64,000 nucleotides of DNA from Faecalibacterium sp. An122 (GCF_002160895.1 NZ_NFLL01000009.1:36249-100248), one strand, 5' to 3'; counted from the stretch's first letter, positions 18,917 through 28,166 are shown. A program made the numbers and translations. Notes: generated by a model not told the origin, from the letters alone.

Positions 18917-18945
18917 ATTATACACGCTTTGCAGCCGGGGTGCAA
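18917..18945 (-). promoter_or_regulatory. Promoter of the folT-folC operon
   Basis: Minus strand: TTGCAC (18945-18940), a 17-nt spacer, TATAAT (18922-18917). The transcript would start about 100 nt before the aptamer; a GC-rich hairpin (about 18865-18902) lies between. Confidence 0.8.
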
Positions 18946-19025
18946 GGCGCTGGAAGAACATCTTTCCCAATGGAACGACTGTCTTTTCGTGCAAGATGCC
19001 CAGAATCCGCCGCCGTCCGGCAAAA

Positions 19026-19195
19026 GAAAAACGGCGGCCCGTGCAGGTTGGGCCGCCGCTTTGCCCTCGCGGGCAGGCAGGGTAAATGATAAGAAGGTAA
19101 ATGAAGAAAATAGCAACATTCAGGGCGGAGCGCAGGGGCCAAAGGGCCTGGGAAGCAGGGGGGATACCATTCTTGTATCCAAGGCGCTCCGTTGG
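19026..19195 (-). ncRNA. Candidate stand-alone small RNA of about 170 nt
   Basis: It has its own promoter (19201-19229) and ends at a strong terminator: GGGCCGCCG/CGGCGGCCC at 19058-19032, then TTTTTCTTTT. The 5' half can form a three-way junction. CGGAGCGC pairs with GCGCTCCG and encloses a GGATAC/GTATCC hairpin and a GGCC/GGCC hairpin. The first GTATCC of the RNA could instead pair with the same GGATAC, so two folds compete. No ORF with a ribosome-binding site is present, and the terminator separates it from folT. The class is unknown. Confidence 0.5.
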
Positions 19196-19200
19196 GATAC

Positions 19201-19229
19201 AACATACCACTTTTCACGGGGAAATGCAA
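19201..19229 (-). promoter_or_regulatory. Promoter of the candidate small RNA
   Basis: Minus strand: TTGCAT (19229-19224), a 17-nt spacer, TATGTT (19206-19201). Confidence 0.55.
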
Positions 19230-19387
19230 GACTTTTTTGAACAAAAAAGCCTTTGAAACAGCGTAAAAACGTATTTTCGTGAAAGCGCACAAATATAGGG
19301 GAGCTTTGCTGCAACAAATGCCGAACTTGCGCAGGGGCGTCTGTCGTTCCGGGACGGACAGCCCGCCGGCAGGGCCGGGGAGCGGGC

Positions 19388-19416
19388 TTTACATTCCGGC
19401 GGGGCTATGTTATGAT
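19388..19416 (+). promoter_or_regulatory. Promoter of the MATE-exoA gene group
   Basis: TTTACA (19388-19393), 17 nt, TATGAT (19411-19416), about 75 nt before the first MATE gene. The stretch 19230-19387 before it holds no gene that I can see. Confidence 0.7.
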
Positions 19417-19490
19417 AATCAGGTACGTTTTTATGATCTGTGGGAAAATTTGCCCGCCCGGAAGGTCGGGTCGGGACGAAAGAAAAGCGA

Positions 19491-20870
19491 ATGGAACAAG
19501 AGTCAGAGGTATATACACCCAAAATTTTGAAGAACGGGCCAGGGGGCCCGATTTTTACCACCAATGACCTGCTGCGGCTGATTGTGCCGCTGCTGATCGA
19601 GCAGCTGCTGGCCACCACGGTGGGCATGGCGGACACCATGATGGTATCCCGCTGCGGCGAGGCGGCCATCTCGGGCGTCAGCCTGGTGGACATGATCAAC
19701 AACCTGATTATCAACCTGCTGGCGGCCCTGGCCACCGGCGGCGCGGTGGTGGTGAGCCAGTATCTGGGCGCCGGCCGCAAAAAGGAGACCGACGACAGCG
19801 CCGGTCAGCTGGTTCTGCTGAGCCTGCTGCTGGGCCTGGGCCTGGGACTGTTCAGCTGGGCGCTGGCCCGGCCCATGCTGCGGCTGCTTTACGGCAACAT
19901 CGAGGCGGACGTGCTGGACGCCGGCGTCCGCTATCTGCAGGTGACGGCCCTGAGCTATCCCTTTCTGGCGCTGTACAATGCGGGAGCGGCCATCTTCCGC
20001 AGTATGGGCAACTCCAAGATTTCCATGCAGATCAGCCTGCTGATGAACGCCATCAACATTGTGGGCAATGCCGTCTGCATCTTCGGATTAAATATGTACG
20101 TAGAGGGCGTGGCCTGGCCCACCGTCATCAGCCGCGCTCTGGCCGCCGCCCTGATTCTGGCCGCCTGCGGCCGCAAGTCCAACACCGTCCAGGCCCGGAT
20201 GACCCTTCGGGTGGACGGAGGCCTGGCCCGGCGGATTCTGGGCATCGGCATCCCGTCCGCCTTTGAGAACAGCCTGTTTCAGGCGGGCCGGATTGTGGTG
20301 GTGAGCGTGATCTCCCTGTTCGGCACCGTTCAGATCGCCGCCAACGCGGTGGCCAACAACCTGGACGGCATGGGCTGCATCCCCGGCCAGGCCATCAGTC
20401 TGGCCATGATTACGGTGGTGGGCCGGTGCGTGGGCGCCCAGGACAACGAACAGGCGGCCGCCTATGCCCGCCGCCTGCTCAAATGGACCTATCTGACCAT
20501 GGGCCTGTTCAACGGGGCCATCCTGCTGTTTGTCAAACCGCTGGTGGGCATCTATGCCCTGTCGGGGGAGACCATGGAGCTGGCCATCCTGCTGGTGCGG
20601 ATTCACTGCGGCTGCGGCCTGCTGCTGTGGCCGGTGGCCTTTGTCCTGCCCAACGCCCTGCGGGCGGCCAACGATGTGCGGTTCACCATGACCGTCTCGG
20701 TGCTGAGCATGGCGGTCTGGCGTCTGGGCTTCAGCTATCTGCTGGGCGTCCAGATGGGCTACGGCGCCGTGGGCGTCTGGATTGCCATGGTCATCGACTG
20801 GATTTTCCGTTCGGCCTGCTTTGTGGGGCGGTTCCGCAGCGGCGTTTGGAAAACCAAATACCTGGCGTGA
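19491..20870 (+). CDS. MATE-family efflux transporter
   Basis: 459 residues with about 12 hydrophobic segments in two similar halves. The N-terminal half has LLIEQLLATTVGMADTMMVSRCGEAAISGVS, the usual start of MATE (MatE) transporters, which expel cationic drugs, dyes or metabolites using Na+ or H+. The ATG at 19491 is preferred over an in-frame GTG 17 codons upstream because the promoter and a weak purine stretch fit it, but the site is poor. A downstream exoA and a second, only distantly similar MATE gene follow on the same strand. The substrate is unknown. Confidence 0.88.
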   Translation: MEQESEVYTPKILKNGPGGPIFTTNDLLRLIVPLLIEQLLATTVGMADTMMVSRCGEAAISGVSLVDMINNLIINLLAALATGGAVVVSQYLGAGRKKETDDSAGQLVLLSLLLGLGLGLFSWALARPMLRLLYGNIEADVLDAGVRYLQVTALSYPFLALYNAGAAIFRSMGNSKISMQISLLMNAINIVGNAVCIFGLNMYVEGVAWPTVISRALAAALILAACGRKSNTVQARMTLRVDGGLARRILGIGIPSAFENSLFQAGRIVVVSVISLFGTVQIAANAVANNLDGMGCIPGQAISLAMITVVGRCVGAQDNEQAAAYARRLLKWTYLTMGLFNGAILLFVKPLVGIYALSGETMELAILLVRIHCGCGLLLWPVAFVLPNALRAANDVRFTMTVSVLSMAVWRLGFSYLLGVQMGYGAVGVWIAMVIDWIFRSACFVGRFRSGVWKTKYLA

Positions 20871-20932
20871 CGCCGGCTCGGTGCGGGCGGCGGCCATGCC
20901 CCATGCTTTAAAGCAAAAGAAGGGAACACTGT

Positions 20933-21685
20933 ATGAAGCTAGTCAGCTGGAATGTCAACGGCCTGCGGGCCTGCCTGTCCCATGGCTTTGCCGAGAGCTT
21001 TGCCGCCCTGGACGCAGACGTCTTTTGCCTGCAGGAGACCAAAATGCAGCCGGGTCAGGCTGATTTCCACCCCGAGGGCTATCAGGAGTATTTCTACTCG
21101 GCCCAGCGCAAGGGATATTCGGGCACAGCCTGCTACTGCCGCACCCAGCCTCTGGCGGTGACCATGGGGGTGGGGATGGAGGAGCACGACCAGGAGGGCC
21201 GCGTCGTCACCCTGGAATACCCCGGTTTTTACCTGGTGAACTGCTATACCCCCAACAGTCAGGACGGGCTCAAGCGCCTGGACTACCGGATGGAGTGGGA
21301 GGCCATGTTCCGCCGCTACCTGCTGGATCTGGACGCCAAAAAGCCGGTGATCCTCTGCGGCGACCTGAACGTGGCCCATCGGGAGATCGACATCAAGAAC
21401 CCCGCCTCCAACCGCCGCAGCGCCGGCTTCACCGACGAGGAGCGGAACGCCATGACCCAGCTGCTGGAGGCCGGCTTTGCCGACAGCTTCCGGCTGCTGC
21501 ACCCCGACGAGGTGAAGTACAGCTGGTGGAGCTACCGTTTCCGCGCCCGGGAGCGGAACGCCGGCTGGCGGATCGACTATTTCCTGGTTTCCCGGCGGAT
21601 CGCCGACAAGGTGCAGGCCGCTGAAATTCATAACGAGATCATGGGCTCGGACCACTGCCCGGTGGAATTGGTCATTGATCTTTGA
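20933..21685 (+). CDS. exoA: Exodeoxyribonuclease III (ExoA/XthA, AP endonuclease)
   Basis: 250 residues of the endonuclease/exonuclease/phosphatase fold. It has WNVNGLRA at the start, LQETK (metal-binding Glu), YTPNSQ, CGDLNVAH, WRIDYFLVS and the final GSDHCPV (catalytic His). It cleaves DNA 5' of abasic sites and removes damaged 3' ends in base-excision repair. The length is usual for the family. AAGGGAA precedes the ATG. It sits between two MATE genes; the ribosome-binding site of the second MATE follows its stop codon directly. Confidence 0.95.
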   Translation: MKLVSWNVNGLRACLSHGFAESFAALDADVFCLQETKMQPGQADFHPEGYQEYFYSAQRKGYSGTACYCRTQPLAVTMGVGMEEHDQEGRVVTLEYPGFYLVNCYTPNSQDGLKRLDYRMEWEAMFRRYLLDLDAKKPVILCGDLNVAHREIDIKNPASNRRSAGFTDEERNAMTQLLEAGFADSFRLLHPDEVKYSWWSYRFRARERNAGWRIDYFLVSRRIADKVQAAEIHNEIMGSDHCPVELVIDL

Positions 21686-21708
21686 ACCGAAAGGAGCATA
21701 TAGGTATT

Positions 21709-23121
21709 ATGGAAGAAAAACGGTCTGAGACCGCGTCCGTCGGGACCGCCGACCAACGCCTGGGCACAGCGCCCCTGCTGCCCCTGATTTTCAGCCTGGC
21801 CCTGCCCACGGCCCTGGCCCAGCTGGTCAACATGCTGTACAACATCGTGGACCGGATTTACGTGGGCCACATCCCCGGCACCGGCAGCCTGGCGCTGGCC
21901 GGCCTGGGCGTGACCTATCCCATCATCGTCCTGATCACCGCCTTCTCCAACCTGGTGGGCATGGGCGGCGCGCCCCGGGCCTCGGTGGCCATGGGCCGCG
22001 GCGACTACAAGACCGCCGAGAAGATCCTGGGCAACTGCATCACCATTCTGGTGGTGCTGTCGGTGGTGCTGAGCGTGGGGTTCACCATCTACGGTGAGCC
22101 GGTGCTGCTGGCTTTCGGCGCCAGCGAAAACACCCTGCCCTACGCCATGGCCTATCTGCGGATTTACCTGCTGGGCACCATCTTTGTCCAGTTCACCCTG
22201 GGCATGACCCCCTTTATCACCAACCAGGGCTTTGCCAAGACCAGCATGGCCACCACCTGCATCGGCGCCATCAGCAACATCATCCTGGACCCCATCTTTA
22301 TCTACGGGTTCAACATGGGCGTGGTGGGCGCTGCGGTGGCCACCATCCTGAGCCAGGCCCTGAGCATGATCTGGGTGCTCTGTTTCTTCCTGGGCAAGCG
22401 CAGCGTCCTGCGTATCCGCAAGGAAAACCTCATCCCCGACAAGGCCATTCTGGTGCTGGTGCTGTCGCTGGGCGTCTCGCCCTTCCTGATGACCGCCACC
22501 GAGTGCCTGATTCAGCTGTCCTTCAACACCGGCGCCGCCACCTACGGCGGCGACAGCGCCGTGGCCATCATGAGCATCCTGTTCTCGGTGTCCCAGATCG
22601 CCAGCCTGCCGGTTCAGGGCTTCTGCCAGGGCGCACAGCCCCTCATCGGCTATAACTTCGGCGCGCAGAAGCTGGAACGCGTCCGCAAGACCTTCCAGGT
22701 CATGCTGACGGTGTCCATGAGCACCACAACCCTGGTGGTGGCGGCGGTGGAGATCGCGCCCCAGATGTTCCTGGGCCTGTTCTCCAGCGACGCGGCCATT
22801 GTGGCCATGGGCTCCGCACCGCTGCGGATTTATATGCTGGGCCACTTCTTCATGGGCGCCCAGAACGCCTGCCAGCAGACCTTCCTGGGTCTGGGCGAGG
22901 CCAAGCTGAGTATGTTCATCGCCCTGCTGCGCAAGGTGATCCTGCTGCTGCCCCTGTCCCTGGTGATTCCCCGGGTCTTTGGCCTGCTAGGCATCAGCCA
23001 GCTGCTGGGCCTGTATGTGTCAGAGCCGGTCAGTGACTTTATCTCGGCGTCCACCTGCACCATCCTGTTCTTTGTGATTGAGTGGAAGAAGCTCAATCCC
23101 GCTCCCAAAGCTACCAACTGA
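21709..23121 (+). CDS. MATE-family efflux transporter (MepA-like)
   Basis: 470 residues and 12 predicted helices. ALPTALAQLVNMLYNIVDRIYVGHI at the N-terminus is typical of the MepA-like branch of MATE exporters, distinct from the gene at 19491. The ATG at 21709 lies 13 nt after AAGGAG; an in-frame TTG at 21682 would overlap exoA and is less likely. It is 14 nt upstream of the small membrane protein gene at 23136 and probably co-transcribed. The substrate is unknown. Confidence 0.88.
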   Translation: MEEKRSETASVGTADQRLGTAPLLPLIFSLALPTALAQLVNMLYNIVDRIYVGHIPGTGSLALAGLGVTYPIIVLITAFSNLVGMGGAPRASVAMGRGDYKTAEKILGNCITILVVLSVVLSVGFTIYGEPVLLAFGASENTLPYAMAYLRIYLLGTIFVQFTLGMTPFITNQGFAKTSMATTCIGAISNIILDPIFIYGFNMGVVGAAVATILSQALSMIWVLCFFLGKRSVLRIRKENLIPDKAILVLVLSLGVSPFLMTATECLIQLSFNTGAATYGGDSAVAIMSILFSVSQIASLPVQGFCQGAQPLIGYNFGAQKLERVRKTFQVMLTVSMSTTTLVVAAVEIAPQMFLGLFSSDAAIVAMGSAPLRIYMLGHFFMGAQNACQQTFLGLGEAKLSMFIALLRKVILLLPLSLVIPRVFGLLGISQLLGLYVSEPVSDFISASTCTILFFVIEWKKLNPAPKATN

Positions 23122-23135
23122 TCAAAGGAGGCCCC

Positions 23136-23618
23136 ATGCTGGAAAAGTATCTGTTTGTGTTTTTCGTCTCCATGGTTCCCATCATTGAGCTGCGCGGCGC
23201 CATCCCCATCGGCCTTGGCCTGGGTCTGGACGCCCTGCCCACCTATCTGGTGGCGGTGTTGGGCAACATGCTGCCGGTGCCCTTCATCTACCTGTTCGCC
23301 CGCAAGTTCCTGATCTGGGGCTACAACAAGCCCCTGATCGGCGGCATCTGCAAGTTCTTTGTGGTCAAGGGCGAAAAGGCCGGCCGCGCTCTGGAAGCCA
23401 AGGCCGGCCGCGGCCTGGTGATTGCCCTGCTGATCTTTGTGGGCGTGCCCCTGCCGGGCACCGGCGCATGGACCGGCACCCTGGCGGGGTCCATCCTGGA
23501 CATGAAGTTCAAGGATGTGCTGATCGCCTGCATGGGCGGCGTCCTGATGGCCGGCATCATCATCGGCCTGGCCAGCGCCGGACTGCTGGGCGTGTTCAGC
23601 GTCTTCTTTGCGGTGTAA
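23136..23618 (+). CDS. Small multidrug export family protein (Sm_multidrug_ex type)
   Basis: 160-residue membrane protein. MVPIIELRGAIPIGLGLGLDALPTYL near the N-terminus and GVPLPGTGAWTGTLAG (about 109-124) are hallmarks of the small membrane family often annotated 'small multi-drug export protein'. The true role of the family is poorly known. AAAGGAGG lies just before the ATG. Located right after a MATE gene, it may share its transcript. Confidence 0.83.
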   Translation: MLEKYLFVFFVSMVPIIELRGAIPIGLGLGLDALPTYLVAVLGNMLPVPFIYLFARKFLIWGYNKPLIGGICKFFVVKGEKAGRALEAKAGRGLVIALLIFVGVPLPGTGAWTGTLAGSILDMKFKDVLIACMGGVLMAGIIIGLASAGLLGVFSVFFAV

Positions 23619-23685
23619 ACCCGTTGTTGTTTCTCAAAGCTCCCGCCCCGGCGGGCAGCTTTAGAATAGAAAGGAATGGATATCT

Positions 23686-25074
23686 ATGGATCAGGAACTG
23701 AATCAAAAGATTGACGCCTTCATTGCGGCCAACCGCGAGCAGCTGCTCGACGACATCGCCGCTCTGGTGGCCATCAACAGCGTCGAGACCGCCCCGGCGG
23801 AGGGCGCACCCTTCGGCGAGGGGGCCCGGGCCGCTCTGGACAAGGCTCTGGAGTTGGCCGGCAAGATGGGCCTTGCCACCCACAACTGTGAGGGCTACAT
23901 CGGCTATGCCGAGCTGCCCGGCGCCGACCCGGACAAGTACCTGGCCACCATCTGCCATGTGGACGTGGTGCCTGCCGGAGAAGGCTGGGAGGCCGATCCC
24001 TTCACCATGCGCCGTCAGGACGGCTGGATTCTGGGCCGCGGCGTCATGGACGACAAGGGCCCCATGGTGGTGACCCTCTACGCCCTCAAGTTCCTCAAGG
24101 AGATGGGCGTGCAGCTGCGCTACCCCATCCGCGCCCTGGCCGGCACCAACGAGGAAACCGGCATGAAGGACGTGGAGTACTATCTGGCCCACAACAAGGC
24201 CCCGGCCTTCTGCTTCACCCCGGACGCTGAGTTCCCGGTCTGCAACGGCGAGAAGGGCCACTTCCACGGCAAGCTGGTCAGCCCGGTGTGCAAGGGCAAG
24301 ATCCTTTCCTTCACCGGCGGTGTGGCCAACAACGCTGTGCCGGACCGCGCCAGCGCCCTGGTGGACGCCGACATCGTAGGCCTGAAGAACGCCCCCAACA
24401 TCACCCTGGAGCCCGAGAACGGTGGGGTCCGGGTCCGCGGCTGGGGCAAGTCGGGCCATGCAGCCAGCCCCGAAGGCACCGTCAACGCCATCGGCCTGGT
24501 GGTGGACTACCTGCTGGCCAATGACCTGTGCACCGAGGAGGAGCGGAAATATCTGGAGGCCCTCCACAAGCTGCACAGCTCCACCGCCGGCGAGGGCCTG
24601 GGCATCGCCACTTCGGACGGTCCCTTCGGCCCCCTGACCATCATCGGCGGCCGGATCTATATGGAGGACGGCCGGATGGTCCAGACCATGGACAGCCGCT
24701 ATCCCACCTCCACCAACGGCGAGGTCATCGCCCAGGCCATCCGCAATGCCATCGGCGACGGCGCCGCCCTGGAGGATGTGGACGCTGCCGATCCCTTCTA
24801 TATTGAGGCGGACACCCCCGCCATCCTGGCCTGCATCGACACCTACAACCAGGTCACCGGCAAGAACGAGAAGCCCTTCACCATGGGCGGCGGCACCTAT
24901 GCCCGCCACTTCCCCTATGCCGTCAGCTTTGGCCCCGAGTCCCACGACCTGGTGCTGCCCTCCTTCGGCGGCCCCATGCACGGCGCCAACGAGTCGGCCC
25001 CGGTGGACGCTCTGCTCCAGTCGATCAAGATTTATATTCTGGCCCTGCTGCGGCTGGAGGAAATTGATTTCTGA
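23686..25074 (+). CDS. pepV: M20 dipeptidase PepV-like
   Basis: 462-residue zinc peptidase. The metal-binding motif ICHVDVVPAGEGWEADPF (about 88-105), GRGVMDDKGP, GTNEETGMKDV (catalytic Glu-Glu) and the final GGPMHGANES match the PepV branch of M20 peptidases. These split dipeptides, including some with N-terminal beta-Ala or D-Ala. Cytoplasmic, with no signal. AAAGGAA lies about 10 nt before the ATG. The downstream terminators end the plus-strand cluster. Confidence 0.92.
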   Translation: MDQELNQKIDAFIAANREQLLDDIAALVAINSVETAPAEGAPFGEGARAALDKALELAGKMGLATHNCEGYIGYAELPGADPDKYLATICHVDVVPAGEGWEADPFTMRRQDGWILGRGVMDDKGPMVVTLYALKFLKEMGVQLRYPIRALAGTNEETGMKDVEYYLAHNKAPAFCFTPDAEFPVCNGEKGHFHGKLVSPVCKGKILSFTGGVANNAVPDRASALVDADIVGLKNAPNITLEPENGGVRVRGWGKSGHAASPEGTVNAIGLVVDYLLANDLCTEEERKYLEALHKLHSSTAGEGLGIATSDGPFGPLTIIGGRIYMEDGRMVQTMDSRYPTSTNGEVIAQAIRNAIGDGAALEDVDAADPFYIEADTPAILACIDTYNQVTGKNEKPFTMGGGTYARHFPYAVSFGPESHDLVLPSFGGPMHGANESAPVDALLQSIKIYILALLRLEEIDF

Positions 25075-25099
25075 TCCATCCCTATAAAATCATAACAAA

Positions 25100-25180
25100 A
25101 GGCAAAACCGACACGGATTTTGCCTGATGGTATACAAAAAAGACCCGGACCTTGCGGTGTGCCGCAGGGTTCGGGCCTTT
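25100..25180. terminator. Terminator pair between pepV and the thioesterase gene
   Basis: A first hairpin AGGCAAAA/TTTTGCCT (25100-25125). A second, 14-bp stem pairs 25144-25157 with 25162-25175 (loop TGTG) and has T-runs on both sides. The second serves both convergent genes. Confidence 0.85.
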
Positions 25181-25194
25181 TGCTTTATGTATGG

Positions 25195-25923
25195 TTACAG
25201 GGGTTTCAGTTGTTCGTTGAGGGCTACCACCGCGCAGACCTCGTTCTCCCGCACAAAGGAGACCAGCCAGCCGCCGTCCTGACGGGTGCTCTTGAGCACC
25301 AGAGGGTCACCCCGCCGCAGAGGGCTGCGGTAGGAGATGCGGATGGAACGCACCCCCTGGGAGAGGATCTCCTGGGGCGCGGCGTCCAGAGCCAGATTCA
25401 GATAGGCGGTGTTGTGCAGGTGGTCGTTGTAGTCCATGTCGCTGCGGCGCAGCAGAACCGGTTGTTCGTCGGTGTAGGATGTGGGAGGCCGCAGCCGGGG
25501 CAGCCGGTCGGGGAAGGCGGAGGCATCCTCGGGCTGGTAGGCGGCCATCCGCTCAGGAGAGGGCAGCTGGGGGGTACTGGTGCTGCGGACCACCATGCAC
25601 AGCTTGGCCTGGCCCCGGGCCAGCAGCTCGCCCGATTCGCTTTTCAGCAGCATTTCACGGGTGGCCTGGCGGGGACCGTTCCGCAGCCAGGTGCTGGCCG
25701 AGAAGTTCTCCTCATAGGAGGGCGACCGAAGCACCTGAATCCGCCAGTTGGTGACCACCCAGGCCATCCCGCAGCAGAGGCTCTCTTTCATGACGGAATA
25801 CCCCACCAGCTCGGCGTGGCGGGAGGCGGTGTTTTCGAAGATGGACAGGAAGGCAGGCGGGGCCAGCAGGCCCCGCTGATCGAAGTCCTCCACCCGGGTG
25901 TGGACAGGAAGGGTGAATATCAT
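25195..25923 (-). CDS. Acyl-ACP thioesterase
   Basis: 242 residues with two hotdog folds, as in plant FatA/FatB-like and bacterial acyl-ACP thioesterases. VHTRVEDFDQRGLLAPPAFLSIFENTASRH opens the first domain, and RRSDMDYNDHLHNTAYLNLALD (about 158-180) contains the catalytic Asp/Asn/His of the second. The enzyme releases free fatty acids from acyl carrier protein. GGGAGG precedes the ATG. It lies 23 nt after recG on the minus strand and is probably read from the same transcript. Confidence 0.88.
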   Translation of the reverse strand: MIFTLPVHTRVEDFDQRGLLAPPAFLSIFENTASRHAELVGYSVMKESLCCGMAWVVTNWRIQVLRSPSYEENFSASTWLRNGPRQATREMLLKSESGELLARGQAKLCMVVRSTSTPQLPSPERMAAYQPEDASAFPDRLPRLRPPTSYTDEQPVLLRRSDMDYNDHLHNTAYLNLALDAAPQEILSQGVRSIRISYRSPLRRGDPLVLKSTRQDGGWLVSFVRENEVCAVVALNEQLKPL

Positions 25924-25946
25924 GGCGTTGCAAACCTCCCGATATG

Positions 25947-28019
25947 TTAGTTCATGGGTCCGGTGCGTTCAAACATCCGGTTGACCTGCTGGGCCAGCAG
26001 GGCGTGTTCCGGCGCGGTGAGCAGAGGGTCTTTGTCCAGCAGGGCAGCGGCCTCGCTCTGGGCGGCGTGAAGGGTGGCGGTGTCGTTGGCCAGGTCGGCG
26101 ATCTGAAGGGCCGGCAGGCCGTGCTGGCGGCTGCCGAAGAAGTCGCCGGGGCCCCGGGTTTCCAGGTCGTACTGGGCCACCGCAAAGCCGTCGGTGGTGG
26201 AGCAGAGGAACTTCAGCCGGCTGCGGACGCTCTCGGCCTCGTTGTCGCTCACCAGAAAGCACCAGCTCTCGGCGGCGCCCCGGCCTACCCGGCCCCGCAG
26301 CTGATGCAGGGCGCTCAGGCCGTACCGCTCGGCGTTCTCGATGACCATTACGGTGGCGTTGGGCACGTCCACCCCCACCTCAATGACGGTGGTGGACACC
26401 AGGGCGTCCAGCTGCCCGGTGCGGAAGTCCTCCATGACGGCAGCTTTCTCCTTGGGCTTCAGCTTGCCGTGCATCAGGCCCACCCGGCGGTTGGGCAGCA
26501 GGGCCTTGGCGGTCTGCTCGTAATAGGTTTTGACGGGGGTGAGGCTGGCGTCGGGGCCTTCCTCGATGGCGGGGCATACAATATAGACCTGACGCCCCGC
26601 GCCGATTTCCCGGTCCAGAAAGCCGTAGAGATCCTTCCGGCGGGCGCCCGTCATCACCCGGGTTTTCACCGGGCGGCGGCCGGGAGGCAGCTCGTCCAGG
26701 ATGGAGATGTCCAGGTCGCCGTAAATCAGCAGGCCCAGCGTCCGGGGGATGGGGGTGGCGCTCATCACCAGCAGGTGGGGCGCGCAGCCCTTTTCGGCCA
26801 GGGCGCCCCGCTGGCGGACGCCAAAGCGGTGCTGCTCGTCAATGACCGCCAGACCCAGCCGGGCAAACTCCACCCCTTCCGACAGGATGGCGTGGGTGCC
26901 CACCACCAGGTCCGCCTCCCCGGAACGGATGGCCGCCAGGGTGGTGCGGCGGGCGGCGGCTTTCAGGCCGCCGGTCAGGAGAGCCACCCGGATGCCGAAT
27001 TTGGCCAGCATCCGGTTCAGGTTTTCGGCGTGCTGTTCGGCCAGCAGTTCGGTGGGGGCCAGCAGTGCCCCCTGATACCCTGCGCCGATGGCTGCCCAGA
27101 GGGCCGCCGCGGCCACCAGGGTTTTGCCGCTGCCCACGTCCCCCTGAAGCAGACGGTTCATGGACTCGGTTCCGGCCATGTCCTCCAGAATCTCGTCCAC
27201 CGCCCGACGCTGGGCGCCGGTGGGGGAGAAGGGAAGGCTGGCCCAGAAGGGGGCGGGGTCAATCCGGCGCATGGGGGCGCCGGTGGAGGCGGAGCCGCGG
27301 TTTTTCATCTGGCCCATTCCCAGCTGGAGCACCAGCAGCTCCTCGAAGATCAGGCGGCGGCGGGCCTCCTGGGCGGCCTCCGGCGAGGAGGGCGCATGGA
27401 TGTCCCGCACCGCCTGGGCCTTGCCGGGCATCCGGTATTTTTGGAGCAGGGCAGGGGGGAGCGGGTCCCCCAGCAGTTCGGCATGGGGGAGAAGCTGGGC
27501 TACACAGCGGCTGATGGCGCTGCTGGTGAGGCCTTCGGTCTGGGGATAGATGGCCGCCAGGGGCGCGGCCTGCACCTGGGCGGCGGTGCGCACCTGCGGG
27601 TTCACCATCTGGCGGCGCAGCAGCCCGCCGGTGACCTCTCCCTCAAAGAAATACTCCTGGCCCACCTCCAGCTTCTGGATGGTGTAGGGATTGTTGAACC
27701 AGGTCAGCTCCAAAGTGGCCACATCGTCCCCGGCGGTGGCTTTCTCCACCCGGCGGCCCCCGGTGACGTACCGGCCGCCCTGCTTGGACAGCAGCTCGGC
27801 CCGGACCACGCACTCCACCCCGGCCGGGGCCTCGGAGGGGGGATAGGGATGGGTAAAGTCCAGATACCGGCGGGGATAATGCTCCAGCAGGTCGGCCAGG
27901 GTGCGGATGCCCAGCTTTTCAAAGCGCTGGGCCAGCTTGGGGCCCACCCCCTTGAGGTACTGCACCGGGGTGTCAGGGGTCAGGGTGGTGCGGTTTTCGG
28001 GCAAAGACGCCGGGCACAT
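25947..28019 (-). CDS. recG: ATP-dependent DNA helicase RecG
   Basis: 690 residues. The wedge/OB domain occupies about 1-230 (YLKGVGPKLA at 21-30). The helicase core has Walker A GDVGSGKT (293-300), the box DEQH (394-397), MSATPIPRT and the motif VI segment HQLRGRVGRG. RecG remodels stalled replication forks and Holliday junctions. AAAGGAGG lies 8 nt before the ATG. It is transcribed away from the tRNA genes from its own promoter. Confidence 0.96.
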   Translation of the reverse strand: MCPASLPENRTTLTPDTPVQYLKGVGPKLAQRFEKLGIRTLADLLEHYPRRYLDFTHPYPPSEAPAGVECVVRAELLSKQGGRYVTGGRRVEKATAGDDVATLELTWFNNPYTIQKLEVGQEYFFEGEVTGGLLRRQMVNPQVRTAAQVQAAPLAAIYPQTEGLTSSAISRCVAQLLPHAELLGDPLPPALLQKYRMPGKAQAVRDIHAPSSPEAAQEARRRLIFEELLVLQLGMGQMKNRGSASTGAPMRRIDPAPFWASLPFSPTGAQRRAVDEILEDMAGTESMNRLLQGDVGSGKTLVAAAALWAAIGAGYQGALLAPTELLAEQHAENLNRMLAKFGIRVALLTGGLKAAARRTTLAAIRSGEADLVVGTHAILSEGVEFARLGLAVIDEQHRFGVRQRGALAEKGCAPHLLVMSATPIPRTLGLLIYGDLDISILDELPPGRRPVKTRVMTGARRKDLYGFLDREIGAGRQVYIVCPAIEEGPDASLTPVKTYYEQTAKALLPNRRVGLMHGKLKPKEKAAVMEDFRTGQLDALVSTTVIEVGVDVPNATVMVIENAERYGLSALHQLRGRVGRGAAESWCFLVSDNEAESVRSRLKFLCSTTDGFAVAQYDLETRGPGDFFGSRQHGLPALQIADLANDTATLHAAQSEAAALLDKDPLLTAPEHALLAQQVNRMFERTGPMN

Positions 28020-28049
28020 GGGCAGGGCCTCCTTTCATGGAATATGCTT

Positions 28050-28078
28050 ATTGTAGCACCGAACCGGGGCCGGCGCAA
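28050..28078 (-). promoter_or_regulatory. Promoter of recG
   Basis: Minus strand: TTGCGC (28078-28073), 17 nt, TACAAT (28055-28050). Confidence 0.65.
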
Positions 28079-28129
28079 GGAACCAAAGCTGGAACCCGCC
28101 TTCCAGCCCGCAGCCCGGGCAGGGGATAC

Positions 28130-28165
28130 AAAAAAACCGCTGTCTCCCAAAGGAAACAGCGGTTT
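28130..28165 (-). terminator. Terminator of the tRNA gene cluster
   Basis: AAACCGCTGT at 28134-28143 pairs with ACAGCGGTTT at 28156-28165. On the minus strand it is followed by a T-run complementary to 28130-28136. It begins immediately after the CCA end of tRNA-Cys. Confidence 0.9.
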
Positions 28166-28166
28166 C

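Noticed and set aside
19097..19292. Small ORFs on the minus strand inside the candidate small RNA region
   Set aside because: No ribosome-binding site, and the frame runs through the terminator hairpin; composition is not protein-like.
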